From positions 1 through 11,935 of the forward strand of contig JABDQK010000259.1 of assembly GCA_013042255.1 (NCBI GenBank): a DNA stretch of 11,935 bases, given 5' to 3'. Origin of the DNA: Flavobacteriaceae bacterium. Its GTDB lineage: Bacteria > Bacteroidota > Bacteroidia > Flavobacteriales > Flavobacteriaceae. Of this stretch, positions 1 to 7,625 are shown in pieces. How positions within the stretch are numbered: the first letter of the stretch is position 1; each line of letters opens with the position of its first letter. The translations under genes were made by a program, and so were the position numbers. The notes beneath the pieces were generated by a model. It was not told the origin of the DNA. It worked only from the letters and a program-made list of their open reading frames with translations, and searched no databases.

Positions 1-701
1 GAGGTAATTTTATCCTTCCACGGTTTCCATCCCTCTTTCAATTCTTCTACAGTTGGTGTCTTGGACTCCGATAAGGGGAAATAAGCATCAATTCCTATGT
101 AATCAAGATCCGCCCAAAAAGGAGTCCGCCCAAATTCATCCCAGTTTGCAGCATATGTAAGCTTCCCTTTGTAACGATCCTTTATTTTAAGAATCAGGTT
201 TTTCCAGAATTCAGGTATCTGACTAACAAACTGCTAAAGTTCAGTGCCAATACAAAAGATCTCAGCTTTTGACTCTTCGGCAAGGCTGGCATATGTCAGG
301 ATGAATGCTTCGTAGGATTGTTCCAGTTTCTGCCAGTCGGCCTCACTTTGCATCTTCAGTTCCCCCGTAAAAACACCCCGCCAAATCCAGATCTGAGGTT
401 TAAGCATCACCTTGATTTTGTTCCTGTGAAGCAATTCAATGTATTGTTTGGCTCCTACACGAGTCTCCCCGAACCATTGACGATCGGTATCAAAGATTAT
501 CTCGGGAGAATTTACCTCACGAATAAATCCAAATGGCATCACGGCGGCATGGTCTGCATACAATTGTTTAACAGGCTTGATATGCTCCTGTTTTACTTCA
601 TCGCGCGAAGCAACAAAACTCACACCATTGATCTTCCCTATAAACTGACTGCTACAGGAAATTTGTAGAAGACATAAAAAAAAGAAACATGATCTTTTCA
701 T
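1..701 (-). pseudogene. GH113-like secreted glycoside hydrolase, interrupted by an in-frame TAG; 3' end beyond the window
   Basis: The gene reads leftward from the ATG at 701-699; a GTG six bases upstream is also in frame but less likely. Residues 1-16 are a signal peptide (K2, R3, then a Phe/Leu-rich core) ending in SC-SSQ, so C16 may carry lipid, although the lipobox is imperfect. The body has motifs I associate with the GH113 (beta-mannanase-like) TIM-barrel family of flavobacteria: VSFVASRDE, MPFGFIR, TDRQWFGET, VMLKPQIWIWRG and CIGTEL. The Glu of GTEL (residue 154) is the probable acid/base. Codon 156 is TAG (plus-strand CTA at 234-236). Beyond it the same frame stays open to position 1 with family-like sequence, including LTYAANWDEFG and DYIGIDAYFP. 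So only one codon is broken, with no frameshift. It is either a recent nonsense mutation, a sequencing error or, least likely, readthrough. The gene diverges from the neighbour at 815. Family assignment is from memory of motifs; substrate unknown. Confidence 0.8.
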
Positions 702-814
702 TATCACCTGGCGTTATAAACTCTAAAATACAATTTTTTAAAGTCGGCAGAATCCTAATGGGCTGTTAAGTTCTTATATTTAAACCGACTCAAGTTGAAA
801 ATCTGTTCAAATTC

Positions 815-2161
815 ATGGAAACCGTCGTAATCATTGGGAATGGTATTTCTGGGGTAACCGCCGCACGACATATCAGAAAATTATCTGATAAACGAATTAT
901 AATCGTTTCAGCCGAGAGCGAGTACTTCTTTTCCCGTACTGCACTGATGTACGTCTATATGGGACATATGAAGTTTGAGCATACCCAACCCTATGAAAAC
1001 TGGTTCTGGAAGAAAAACCGCATTGAACTGGTGCAGGGATATGTAAACAAAGTAGACCATGAGAATAAACAGTTGATCCTAAATGACAATGATCCCATTA
1101 ACTACGACCAACTTATCATAGCCACCGGCTCCAAACCCAACAGATTTGGTTGGCCTGGTCAGGATCTCAAAGGGGTTCAGGGTCTGTATTCAAAACAGGA
1201 ACTGGAACAATTGGAAATTGATGCACCAGACAAAGAAGCTTGCAACAGGGCGGTAATCGTAGGTGGTGGACTGATAGGTATTGAACTGGCCGAAATGCTG
1301 AGAAGCCGGGATATCCCTGTGACATTCCTGGTTCGGGAAAGTAGTTTCTGGAATGGCGTTCTTCCGGAGGGGGAGTCTGAAATGATCAATGAACACATCC
1401 GCGATCACCATATCGATTTACGCCTGAGCACCAATCTGGTGGAAATCCTCGCTGACGAAGAAGGGAGAGCGAAGGCAGTTGTCACAGACAAGGGAGAAAC
1501 TATTGCCTGTAATCTGGTAGGGCTAACTGCCGGAGTTACACCTAACATTTCTTTTCTGGAGAATTCAGGAATTGAACTGGGAAAAGGAGTCAAGGTAAAT
1601 CGATATCTGGAAACAAATATTCCTGATATATACGCTATAGGTGACTGTGCCGAACAGGAAAAGGCCATTGGCAACCGGCGTACGGTGGAAGCCGTCTGGT
1701 ATACCGGCCGAATGATGGGGGAAACTGTTGCACATACCATTTGCGGGCAGAGAAGAAAATACAGTCCCGGACATTGGTTCAATTCAGCCAAATTCCTTGA
1801 TATTGAATACCAGACCTACGGATGGGTATTCAGTGACCAAAATCGCAGGGAATTTGAAGAGCACTTCCATTGGAGGCATGATAAGGAAATGATATGCATA
1901 ACTATGGCCTTCAACTCTTCCGATAAAAAATTCCTGGGAATTAACACCTTCGGTATACGGATGAGACATGAAATGTTTGATCGATGGCTCACCGAGGGTC
2001 GCACCATCGATTATGTGATGGAACACCTCAGAGATGCCAACTTCGATCCTGAGTTTTACAGTCAATATGAGAAGGAAATAGTTGACAGTTACAATAGCGC
2101 CTTCGAAACCAATATCAAGCCCAAAAAGAAAAGCTGGAAACGCATATTTAAATCCGCCTAA
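815..2161 (+). CDS. FAD-dependent NAD(P)H oxidoreductase (pyridine nucleotide-disulfide oxidoreductase fold)
   Basis: A 448-residue cytosolic flavoprotein with the two-dinucleotide-domain fold. The FAD-binding loop GNGISG is at residues 8-13, the ATGSKPN segment at 104-109 closes the first FAD half, the NAD(P)H-binding loop GGGLIGIELAE lies at 150-160, and IYAIGDCAE at 272-280 is the second FAD motif. There is no CxxxxC pair near the N-terminus, so it is not a disulfide reductase; it resembles the rubredoxin/nitrite-reductase-associated (NirB-like) NADH oxidoreductases. Residues from about 315 form a C-terminal domain of unknown role ending in a Lys-rich tail. The stop is 14 bases before the membrane iron-sulfur gene at 2176, suggesting that the two are co-transcribed and that this protein passes electrons from NAD(P)H to that partner. 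The electron acceptor and physiological substrate cannot be read from the sequence. Confidence 0.85.
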   Translation: METVVIIGNGISGVTAARHIRKLSDKRIIIVSAESEYFFSRTALMYVYMGHMKFEHTQPYENWFWKKNRIELVQGYVNKVDHENKQLILNDNDPINYDQLIIATGSKPNRFGWPGQDLKGVQGLYSKQELEQLEIDAPDKEACNRAVIVGGGLIGIELAEMLRSRDIPVTFLVRESSFWNGVLPEGESEMINEHIRDHHIDLRLSTNLVEILADEEGRAKAVVTDKGETIACNLVGLTAGVTPNISFLENSGIELGKGVKVNRYLETNIPDIYAIGDCAEQEKAIGNRRTVEAVWYTGRMMGETVAHTICGQRRKYSPGHWFNSAKFLDIEYQTYGWVFSDQNRREFEEHFHWRHDKEMICITMAFNSSDKKFLGINTFGIRMRHEMFDRWLTEGRTIDYVMEHLRDANFDPEFYSQYEKEIVDSYNSAFETNIKPKKKSWKRIFKSA

Positions 2162-2175
2162 ACCCTGAACCCAGA

Positions 2176-3756
2176 ATGAAAAAAGCAAAATATATCGGGT
2201 TAATTCTTTTCCTAGCAGGCCTGGGCATCTTTACGATACTTCCATTTATCGGCACCTATTCGCTTAAGGATTCCGATTTTAAAGAGTGGGTTGAGGAGAA
2301 GGGCATTAAAAGTGAATTGTTCCTTGAAGCCCTGGACAAAGAGGTGGTAGGACAGCGTTTTTCCGGAATGAACAATCTTTCCCCGATCATTGCAGCAGCG
2401 CTCGACAAAGCCAATAGTACGCATCGAAAGAACAAGGAATATAACAAGATAATTTATACAAAAGCTCATGATATTTCTGCCGATTTAGGGAAAAAGGCCG
2501 GGACTGGATTTATCCCGGAAAACAAAGGTCTGATGTGGTGGTTAACCTTTGGATTAGGAATTGTCGGCGCTCTATTATTTATCCTCCCAAATGTAATTTT
2601 ACTGGGGCAGAAAGGGATAAAAAATAACGGGATTTATCATGCGAATGCAACTAACCGTGGATGGATAGCCTGGTTGGTTTTCTTTTATCTGATCGCTTTC
2701 TACCTCTTATTGTATTTCAGACCGGAATATGCTGTGAACTGGACATACCTGGTTGATCCAATCAGTGAATCTCTTAGTGGTAATCCAGCCGGGCATTGGT
2801 TTGTTTATGGCTTTATGTATTGTACTGTTATGACCGTAATGGGAGTAAGGATGTATATCAAGTACAGGCACAATCGTTACCAGATGATCAGAACCACTTC
2901 GGTTTTGTTTTTTCAGATCGTTTTTGCCTTCCTGATCCCTGAGATCATGGTCCGTTTGCAAATGCCTTATTACGATTTTAAAAATGCCTTCCCCCTGGAT
3001 TACGATTTCTTTTTCCAATGGAATTTACGTTCTCTTATAAACAGCGGAGGAATTGGGATTTTTATTTTAGTCTGGGGAACGGTTCTAACACTTATTATTG
3101 TTCCGGTAATGGTCTACTTTTTCGGGAAGCGATGGTATTGCTCCTGGGTGTGTGGTTGTGGCGGACTTGCAGAAACGCTGGGAGATCCATACAGGCAACA
3201 TTCGAGCAAAACACTTTTATCCTGGAGGGTGGAAAGGTGGTTAGTCCATGGGGTACTAGTCTTTGCCGTGGGGATGACCCTGATGACACTCTACAGCTTT
3301 TTCTCGGAAACCGGAACGGTACTGGGAATTAAAACTTCCAGTGTTCAAAATACCTATAGCCTTCTTATTGGTTCTATTTTTGCGGGTGTGATCGGCACCG
3401 GATTTTACCCCATTTTTGGCAATCGGGTCTGGTGTAGATTTGGTTGTCCGCTGGCTGCTTATCTGGGATTTGTCCAGCGATTTAAGTCGAGATTCCGGAT
3501 AACTACAAACGGCGGGCAATGTATTTCCTGTGGCAATTGCTCCACCTATTGTGAGCAGGGGATTGATGTGAGAGCCTACGCACAGAAGGGTGAGAACATC
3601 ATCCGTTCGAGTTGTGTTGGGTGTGGAATCTGTTCTGCAGTTTGTCCCAGGGGAGTTCTTAAACTGGAAAATGGTCCTGAAAAAGGAAGGATCAATCCCA
3701 CACAGGTCCTGCTGGGGAATGATGTGGATTTAATGCACCTTGTTAATGATAAATAA
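2176..3756 (+). CDS. Membrane-bound [4Fe-4S] polyferredoxin-type protein (NapH/CcoG/NosR-like)
   Basis: A 526-residue inner-membrane protein with about eight hydrophobic spans (near 6-26, 119-143, 162-181, 208-226, 242-262, 293-316, 355-377 and 396-412). Residues 27-118 between spans 1 and 2 form a polar, probably extracytoplasmic domain. Two membrane-adjacent Cys motifs, CSWVCGC (322-328) and CRFGCP (420-425), match the pattern of the NapH/NosR/CcoG group. They are followed by two ferredoxin motifs: C449, C452, C455, C459 and C480, C483, C486, C490-Pro, enough for two [4Fe-4S] clusters. No FMN-binding domain typical of NosR is visible, and the long N-terminal loop does not look like CcoG. 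It probably moves electrons across or along the membrane, with the flavoprotein encoded just upstream as a likely partner. It could also serve in metal reduction or cofactor maturation, as CcoG does. The general class is secure; the pathway is inference. Confidence 0.85.
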   Translation: MKKAKYIGLILFLAGLGIFTILPFIGTYSLKDSDFKEWVEEKGIKSELFLEALDKEVVGQRFSGMNNLSPIIAAALDKANSTHRKNKEYNKIIYTKAHDISADLGKKAGTGFIPENKGLMWWLTFGLGIVGALLFILPNVILLGQKGIKNNGIYHANATNRGWIAWLVFFYLIAFYLLLYFRPEYAVNWTYLVDPISESLSGNPAGHWFVYGFMYCTVMTVMGVRMYIKYRHNRYQMIRTTSVLFFQIVFAFLIPEIMVRLQMPYYDFKNAFPLDYDFFFQWNLRSLINSGGIGIFILVWGTVLTLIIVPVMVYFFGKRWYCSWVCGCGGLAETLGDPYRQHSSKTLLSWRVERWLVHGVLVFAVGMTLMTLYSFFSETGTVLGIKTSSVQNTYSLLIGSIFAGVIGTGFYPIFGNRVWCRFGCPLAAYLGFVQRFKSRFRITTNGGQCISCGNCSTYCEQGIDVRAYAQKGENIIRSSCVGCGICSAVCPRGVLKLENGPEKGRINPTQVLLGNDVDLMHLVNDK

Positions 3757-3767
3757 AAGCATTCCGC

Positions 3768-3775
3768 TATTTTTG
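3768..3775 (+). promoter_or_regulatory. Candidate -7 promoter element for the two-gene GT2 operon
   Basis: TATTTTTG followed by CACCC matches the Bacteroidota -7 consensus TAnnTTTG. It sits 49 bases before the GT2 start at 3825 and just after the stop of the preceding iron-sulfur gene. The nearest upstream TTG (3740-3742) is 25 bases away, longer than usual for a -33 element, so the call rests on the -7 match alone. Confidence 0.45.
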
Positions 3776-3824
3776 CACCCGATTGGTCATAACTCCTAAC
3801 CCTCGTATGGCTTAGTCGCTGCTA

Positions 3825-4511
3825 ATGGAAATCGTAGTTATCATTCCTGCCTTTAATGAAGCCCGGTCTATTGGCCATGTAATCTCCGAGATTCCCAGCT
3901 CTGTTTCAGAAATCATCGTTGTTAATAATAATTCAACTGATAATACGGCCTCCGTAGCAGAGGCTGCAGGCGCTACCGTACTATTTGAAGAAAATATGGG
4001 ATACGGGTATGCATGCCTCAAAGGGATAAAATATTTAATGAATCGATCCAAACCCCCTGGTATTGTCGTATTTATGGACGGAGATTATTCCGATTACCCG
4101 GAAGACCTCCACAAAGTTGTAAAGCCGATTTTGGATGGAGAGGTTGATTTTGTGATCGGAGCACGCACAAAGGCTTTACGGGAAAAAGGTTCCATGACCC
4201 CTCAGCAAAGGTTTGGAAATGGTTTAGCCACTTTCCTGATGAGCTTGATTTACGGATCTGATTTTACAGATCTGGGGCCATTCAGAGCCATTCGTTACGA
4301 TCAGCTCATGGCCTTAAAAATGGAAGATAAGACCTATGGCTGGACGGTTGAAATGCAGTTAAAAGTCTTAAAGAAAAAGATAGCATATACCGAAGTACCA
4401 GTTCGTTACAAAAAAAGAATTGGTATCTCAAAAGTATCAGGTACGGTAAAAGGTACTATATTTGCCGGCATAAAAATCCTGGCTTGGATATTTAAATACA
4501 GTTTAAAATAA
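3825..4511 (+). CDS. Family 2 glycosyltransferase, polyprenol-phosphate sugar synthase-like
   Basis: A 228-residue GT-A fold enzyme. It opens with IIPAFNEA (residues 6-13), has VVNNNSTDNT at 32-41 for nucleotide-sugar binding, and a metal-binding acidic motif MDGDYSDYPED at 84-94. It then has GARTKALREKGSM (112-124) and GISKVSGTVKG near the end (200-210), the segment that in dolichyl-phosphate-mannose synthase-like enzymes handles the lipid acceptor. The last 18 residues are hydrophobic (FAGIKILAWIFKYSL) and probably membrane-associated, but there is no full transmembrane domain. Likely reaction: transfer of a sugar from a nucleotide donor to a polyprenyl phosphate on the cytoplasmic face. 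The stop is one base before the next glycosyltransferase gene. A GT-C enzyme that could use such a lipid-linked sugar lies downstream at 6135. Sugar identity is not determined by the sequence. Confidence 0.82.
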   Translation: MEIVVIIPAFNEARSIGHVISEIPSSVSEIIVVNNNSTDNTASVAEAAGATVLFEENMGYGYACLKGIKYLMNRSKPPGIVVFMDGDYSDYPEDLHKVVKPILDGEVDFVIGARTKALREKGSMTPQQRFGNGLATFLMSLIYGSDFTDLGPFRAIRYDQLMALKMEDKTYGWTVEMQLKVLKKKIAYTEVPVRYKKRIGISKVSGTVKGTIFAGIKILAWIFKYSLK

Positions 4512-4512
4512 A

Positions 4513-5997
4513 ATGGGACTAACTATTGCTTACATCATTATCGGAATTTACAGCCTTGCACTACTCCTGATATTCTTCTACAGTCTTGCCCAGCTCAATT
4601 TGTTGCTCAACTACCTGGGGTACAAGAAAACCCAGAAGCTGGCCCCAAAATTCAACCTGTTAGATCCCAAAGAAATACCTTCAGTCACAATTCAATTGCC
4701 CATTTACAATGAAGAGTACGTTATTGAACGATTACTAGACAACATTTCCAAAATTGCTTATCCAAAAAGCAAGTTGGAAATCCAGGTACTCGATGATTCT
4801 ACCGATGATTCAATTCATCAAACAGCAAAACGAATTGAGGAACTGCGTGAAAGCGGTCTCGACATCAAGCATATCAGAAGGGAAAACCGTCAGGGATTTA
4901 AAGCTGGCGCCCTGAAAGAGGGTCTGAAAATTGCGAAGGGCGATTTCATCGCTATTTTTGATGCCGACTTCCTTCCTGATTCAGACTGGCTTAAAAAGAC
5001 AGTCGTCTATTTTAAGGACGAAGAAATTGGGGTGGTACAAACGCGATGGGGACATATCAACCGCGATTACTCCATTCTAACCCGTATACAGGCCTTTGCC
5101 CTGGATGCTCACTTTACCCTTGAGCAGGTAGGACGTAATGCCAAAGGTCATTTTATCAATTTTAACGGAACTGCCGGGATCTGGAGAAAAGAATGCATCC
5201 TGGATGCAGGTAACTGGGAGGGAGATACCCTAACCGAAGACCTCGATCTAAGTTACAGGGCACAACTTAAAAACTGGAAATTCAAGTATCTCGAAGATGT
5301 AGAAACTCCGGCCGAACTTCCTGTGGTGATCAGCGCAGCCCGTTCTCAACAATTTCGATGGAATAAAGGTGGAGCAGAGAATTTCAGGAAAACAGTTCTC
5401 AATGTGATTACGGCAAAGAATATTCCTTTTAAAACAAAGTTCCACGGGGTAATGCACCTTTTGAACAGTTCCATGTTCCTGTTTGTATTTCTGGTTGCTA
5501 TTTTAAGTATTCCGATGTTGTACATTAAAAACACTTACGGGCATCTGGACTGGATTTTTGAAGCAACCAGCTTTTTTATCGTTTCAACAATTATCCTTTT
5601 TATCTGTTACTGGTTTACCTACAAAAGTATTCAGGGAAGCAGTTTTGATAATTTTATCGACTACATCAAATTGTTTTTTACCTTTTTCTCGGTAGCCCTT
5701 GGCTTCTCCCTGCACAATACTGTGGCCGTTCTGGAAGGACATATGGGAAAGCGAAGTGAATTCGTGAGAACACCGAAATTCAATATCAATAATCTTACAG
5801 ATAGCTGGAAAGGGAATAAATATCTCGCTACAAAGCTCTCTCCGAATATGATCCTGGAGTTTGCCCTTATGGTTTACTTTTTATTCGGTATGTACAGCGC
5901 CATCCCACTTAACGATTTTGGATTATTTCCATTCCATTTTATGCTTTTCCTCGGGTTTGGCTTTGTATTCTTTAAGTCACTAACTGCAAAGGTATAG
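4513..5997 (+). CDS. Cellulose synthase-like membrane glycosyltransferase, family 2 (processive type)
   Basis: A 494-residue enzyme with one N-terminal membrane span (about 4-28), a cytosolic GT-A domain (about 55-300) and four or five C-terminal spans (near 318-337, 352-370, 384-400, 446-462 and 470-488). All the landmarks of processive GT2 enzymes are present: IYNEE (64-68), LDDSTDD (93-99), the metal-binding DAD (150-152), catalytic TED (241-243) and the acceptor-site QQFRW (279-283). It should polymerise or add beta-linked sugars from a nucleotide donor and may thread the product through its membrane channel. No PilZ domain is visible, so direct c-di-GMP control is not indicated. Size and layout also fit glucosylceramide/glucomannan-type (CslA/C-like) synthases. 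It follows the upstream GT2 gene by one base and is followed by a strong terminator, so these two genes form a compact operon. Product unknown. Confidence 0.85.
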   Translation: MGLTIAYIIIGIYSLALLLIFFYSLAQLNLLLNYLGYKKTQKLAPKFNLLDPKEIPSVTIQLPIYNEEYVIERLLDNISKIAYPKSKLEIQVLDDSTDDSIHQTAKRIEELRESGLDIKHIRRENRQGFKAGALKEGLKIAKGDFIAIFDADFLPDSDWLKKTVVYFKDEEIGVVQTRWGHINRDYSILTRIQAFALDAHFTLEQVGRNAKGHFINFNGTAGIWRKECILDAGNWEGDTLTEDLDLSYRAQLKNWKFKYLEDVETPAELPVVISAARSQQFRWNKGGAENFRKTVLNVITAKNIPFKTKFHGVMHLLNSSMFLFVFLVAILSIPMLYIKNTYGHLDWIFEATSFFIVSTIILFICYWFTYKSIQGSSFDNFIDYIKLFFTFFSVALGFSLHNTVAVLEGHMGKRSEFVRTPKFNINNLTDSWKGNKYLATKLSPNMILEFALMVYFLFGMYSAIPLNDFGLFPFHFMLFLGFGFVFFKSLTAKV

Positions 5998-6040
5998 CAG
6001 AATTAAAATTTTAATATTAGCCACCAATTAATTAGCAAAC

Positions 6041-6079
6041 AGGAGTCTTCATCAACCTATGAAGGCTCCTTGTTTTTTT
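6041..6079 (+). terminator. Rho-independent terminator after the GT2 operon
   Basis: The left arm AGGAGTCTTCAT (6041-6052) pairs with the right arm ATGAAGGCTCCT (6059-6070) around a 6-base loop. The stem is 12 bp with one G-T wobble and is followed by TGTTTTTTT. The stem can extend by CAAA/TTTG with one bulged base. It lies 44 bases after the GT2 stop and separates the two-gene GT2 operon from the gene at 6135. Confidence 0.9.
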
Positions 6080-6134
6080 GTCGGAATTCCCCTTTTTTTT
6101 CGGTTATTTGTAAAAATCAATTGCCTTACCAACC

Positions 6135-7523
6135 ATGCCCAACGCGGTTCTGACGTATTGGAAACTCCACAAAGTTCCCATCTTACTTTCCATCCTCTGC
6201 GGGTTTCTTTATTACACCTTTGCCTACCATCTGCAGCGCTCAGACTTCGCCAGAATGTTTGGTTTATATCTGGGACTTTTTATCCTGTGTTACAAACTGA
6301 TTCAATTTGAAAAATGGAACTATAAATTCCTCCTTTTCCTGGGAGTTGTATTTCGATTGGTTTTTCTCTTTGCCATCCCCAACCTGTCACAGGACTTCTA
6401 CCGCTTTATCTGGGATGGACATCTGGTATTACTAGGGGAAAATCCGTATTTGCATCTTCCAGTTGACCTGCTTGGAAGTTCAGAAATCATTATCCCGAAA
6501 GCCGGATATCTGGTTGAAGGGATGGAATCGCTTAGTGCTTCCAACTTTAGTAATTATCCTCCGCTAAGCCAGCTATTGTTTGGTTTATCGGTATGGCTAG
6601 GGGGTGGAAAGATCCTGGGATCGGTAATAGCGATCAGATTGGTTTTACTCCTTGCCGATCTGGGGATTTTTTATTTCGGACGGAAACTGCTGAAGTTTGT
6701 CAATAAATCTCCGCACCTTATCTTCTGGTACTTTTTAAATCCGCTGATTATAATAGAGTTGGGCGGCAATCTTCACTTTGAAGGAGTGATGCTGTTTTTT
6801 CTTCTCCTGACACTTTATCTCATAGCTATAAATAAATGGATGTTAGCCGCAGTGCCCATGGCCCTGTCAATATCTGTAAAGCTAATCCCTTTGATGTTTT
6901 TACCCCTTTTCTTCAAAGCTCTTGGAATTAAAAAAGGACTTATTTTCAACACAATAGTTTTCTTGATCGTTGCTGCTACTTTGTTGCCTTTTTACAATCC
7001 TGCATTCGCAGAAAATTATATGGCAACCCTATCCCTGTGGTTCTCAAATTTTGAATTTAATGCCAGTATCTACAATGTGGTTAAGAGTCTGGGCGAAAGA
7101 GTTGATCTGAAACCCTGGGAGCTTATTAAAAGTTATGGGAAACTGATCCCATTGGTTGTCATTGTATGGGTGGGAATACTGACCCTATTTCGAAAAAATA
7201 GTTCTCAGCACATTCTAATCCAATCAATGCTCTTTATCCTGGCCCTGTATTTTTTTCTAACTCCCACGGTACACCCCTGGTATATTATTACATTGGTTGC
7301 TTTGTGCATATTCACCGATTACAGATTCCCACTGGTCTGGTCTGCAACGATTATTTTCAGCTATACCGCATACAGGGACCCGGGCACAGAAGAGTCCATA
7401 GGTTTTCTCATCATTGAATATTTATCGGTATATGGGTTTTTGATCTACGAAATATTTAAGCATGGCAGTTTTAAATCACTAATTCCCAAAAAATATAGGG
7501 GCAAGGGTGTTAATCCAATTTAA
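6135..7523 (+). CDS. GT-C type integral membrane glycosyltransferase (mannosyltransferase-like)
   Basis: A 462-residue protein that is almost wholly hydrophobic, with about a dozen spans. Between spans 3 and 4 it carries SQDFYRFIWDGH (residues 85-96) and then GENPY (101-105). This is the acidic first-loop signature of GT-C enzymes that use polyprenyl-phosphate sugars (GT87/DUF2029 and MptB-like groups); Asp87 and Asp94 are the candidate catalytic or metal-contact residues. Downstream is NYPPLSQLLFGL (140-151), also typical. The active site should face the periplasm, with a lipid-linked sugar as donor, which the GT2 at 3825 could make. A terminator separates it from the GT2 operon, so it is probably expressed from its own promoter in 6080-6134, but I see no clean consensus there. 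The name mannosyltransferase follows common practice for flavobacterial relatives; donor sugar and acceptor are not shown. Confidence 0.7.
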   Translation: MPNAVLTYWKLHKVPILLSILCGFLYYTFAYHLQRSDFARMFGLYLGLFILCYKLIQFEKWNYKFLLFLGVVFRLVFLFAIPNLSQDFYRFIWDGHLVLLGENPYLHLPVDLLGSSEIIIPKAGYLVEGMESLSASNFSNYPPLSQLLFGLSVWLGGGKILGSVIAIRLVLLLADLGIFYFGRKLLKFVNKSPHLIFWYFLNPLIIIELGGNLHFEGVMLFFLLLTLYLIAINKWMLAAVPMALSISVKLIPLMFLPLFFKALGIKKGLIFNTIVFLIVAATLLPFYNPAFAENYMATLSLWFSNFEFNASIYNVVKSLGERVDLKPWELIKSYGKLIPLVVIVWVGILTLFRKNSSQHILIQSMLFILALYFFLTPTVHPWYIITLVALCIFTDYRFPLVWSATIIFSYTAYRDPGTEESIGFLIIEYLSVYGFLIYEIFKHGSFKSLIPKKYRGKGVNPI

Positions 7524-7527
7524 TTTG

Positions 7528-7535
7528 TACATTTG
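7528..7535 (+). promoter_or_regulatory. Candidate -7 promoter element of the arginine operon leader
   Basis: TACATTTG is an exact match to TAnnTTTG. It lies only 6 bases before the ATG of the putative leader peptide, so transcription would start at or within a few bases of that ATG. No convincing TTG/TTTG -33 element is present at the expected distance (about 7503-7510 reads AAGGGTGT), so promoter strength is uncertain. A promoter here would give a 5' leader of about 170 bases before the GNAT start. Confidence 0.45.
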
Positions 7536-7541
7536 ACTTTC

Positions 7542-7625
7542 ATGAATGCGATAGATCACATTATTACACTAATTATTAAGCCTTCTCAGGCCGGATTTTT
7601 TGTGCCATCTCGTCGCCGCCCGTAA
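7542..7625 (+). CDS. Putative arginine leader peptide (27 codons, ends S-R-R-R-P-stop)
   Basis: A short frame that starts at ATG 7542 and stops at TAA 7623-7625. Its C-terminus reads FFVPSRRRP: the three adjacent Arg codons (CGT CGC CGC) occupy 7611-7619, followed by CCG and the stop. It lies directly upstream of an arginine biosynthesis operon, 85 bases before the GNAT start, in the place and with the composition of leader peptides that make ribosomes pause when the matching charged tRNA is scarce. The stop codon falls in the GTAA loop of the hairpin at 7617-7630, whose left arm overlaps the second and third Arg codons and the Pro codon, so ribosome position would decide whether it forms. 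There is no Shine-Dalgarno sequence, and a near-leaderless start is likely if the -7 element at 7528 is used. Function is inferred from context and codons only; a chance frame of this length is possible, but three Arg codons in this spot make it less likely. Confidence 0.6.
   Translation: MNAIDHIITLIIKPSQAGFFVPSRRRP

Noticed and set aside
318..668. 116-residue plus-strand frame
   Set aside because: It is antisense to the GH113-like gene, whose sequence matches a family across the whole stretch.
775..782. TATATTTA as a -7 element for the gene at 815
   Set aside because: It differs from TAnnTTTG at the last base and has no -33 partner in an AT-rich stretch; chance match likely.
1405..1791. 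128-residue minus-strand frame inside the flavoprotein gene
   Set aside because: Shadow of a well-supported gene; no recognisable motifs.
6002..6015. Perfect palindrome ATTAAAATTTTAAT after the GT2 operon
   Set aside because: Only A and T in an AT-rich gap just before the real terminator; expected often by chance and no sign of an operator.
6059..6310. 83-residue frame starting in the terminator stem
   Set aside because: Its ATG is part of the right arm of the 6041-6079 terminator and it overlaps the GT-C gene in another frame; it is a shadow.
7580..7601. GCCT-TCTC-AGGC stem followed by TTTTTT as an intrinsic terminator of the GT-C gene or as an attenuator
   Set aside because: The stem has only four base pairs and four unpaired bases separate it from the T-run; the T-run also encodes Phe-Phe of the leader frame. 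Too weak to annotate.
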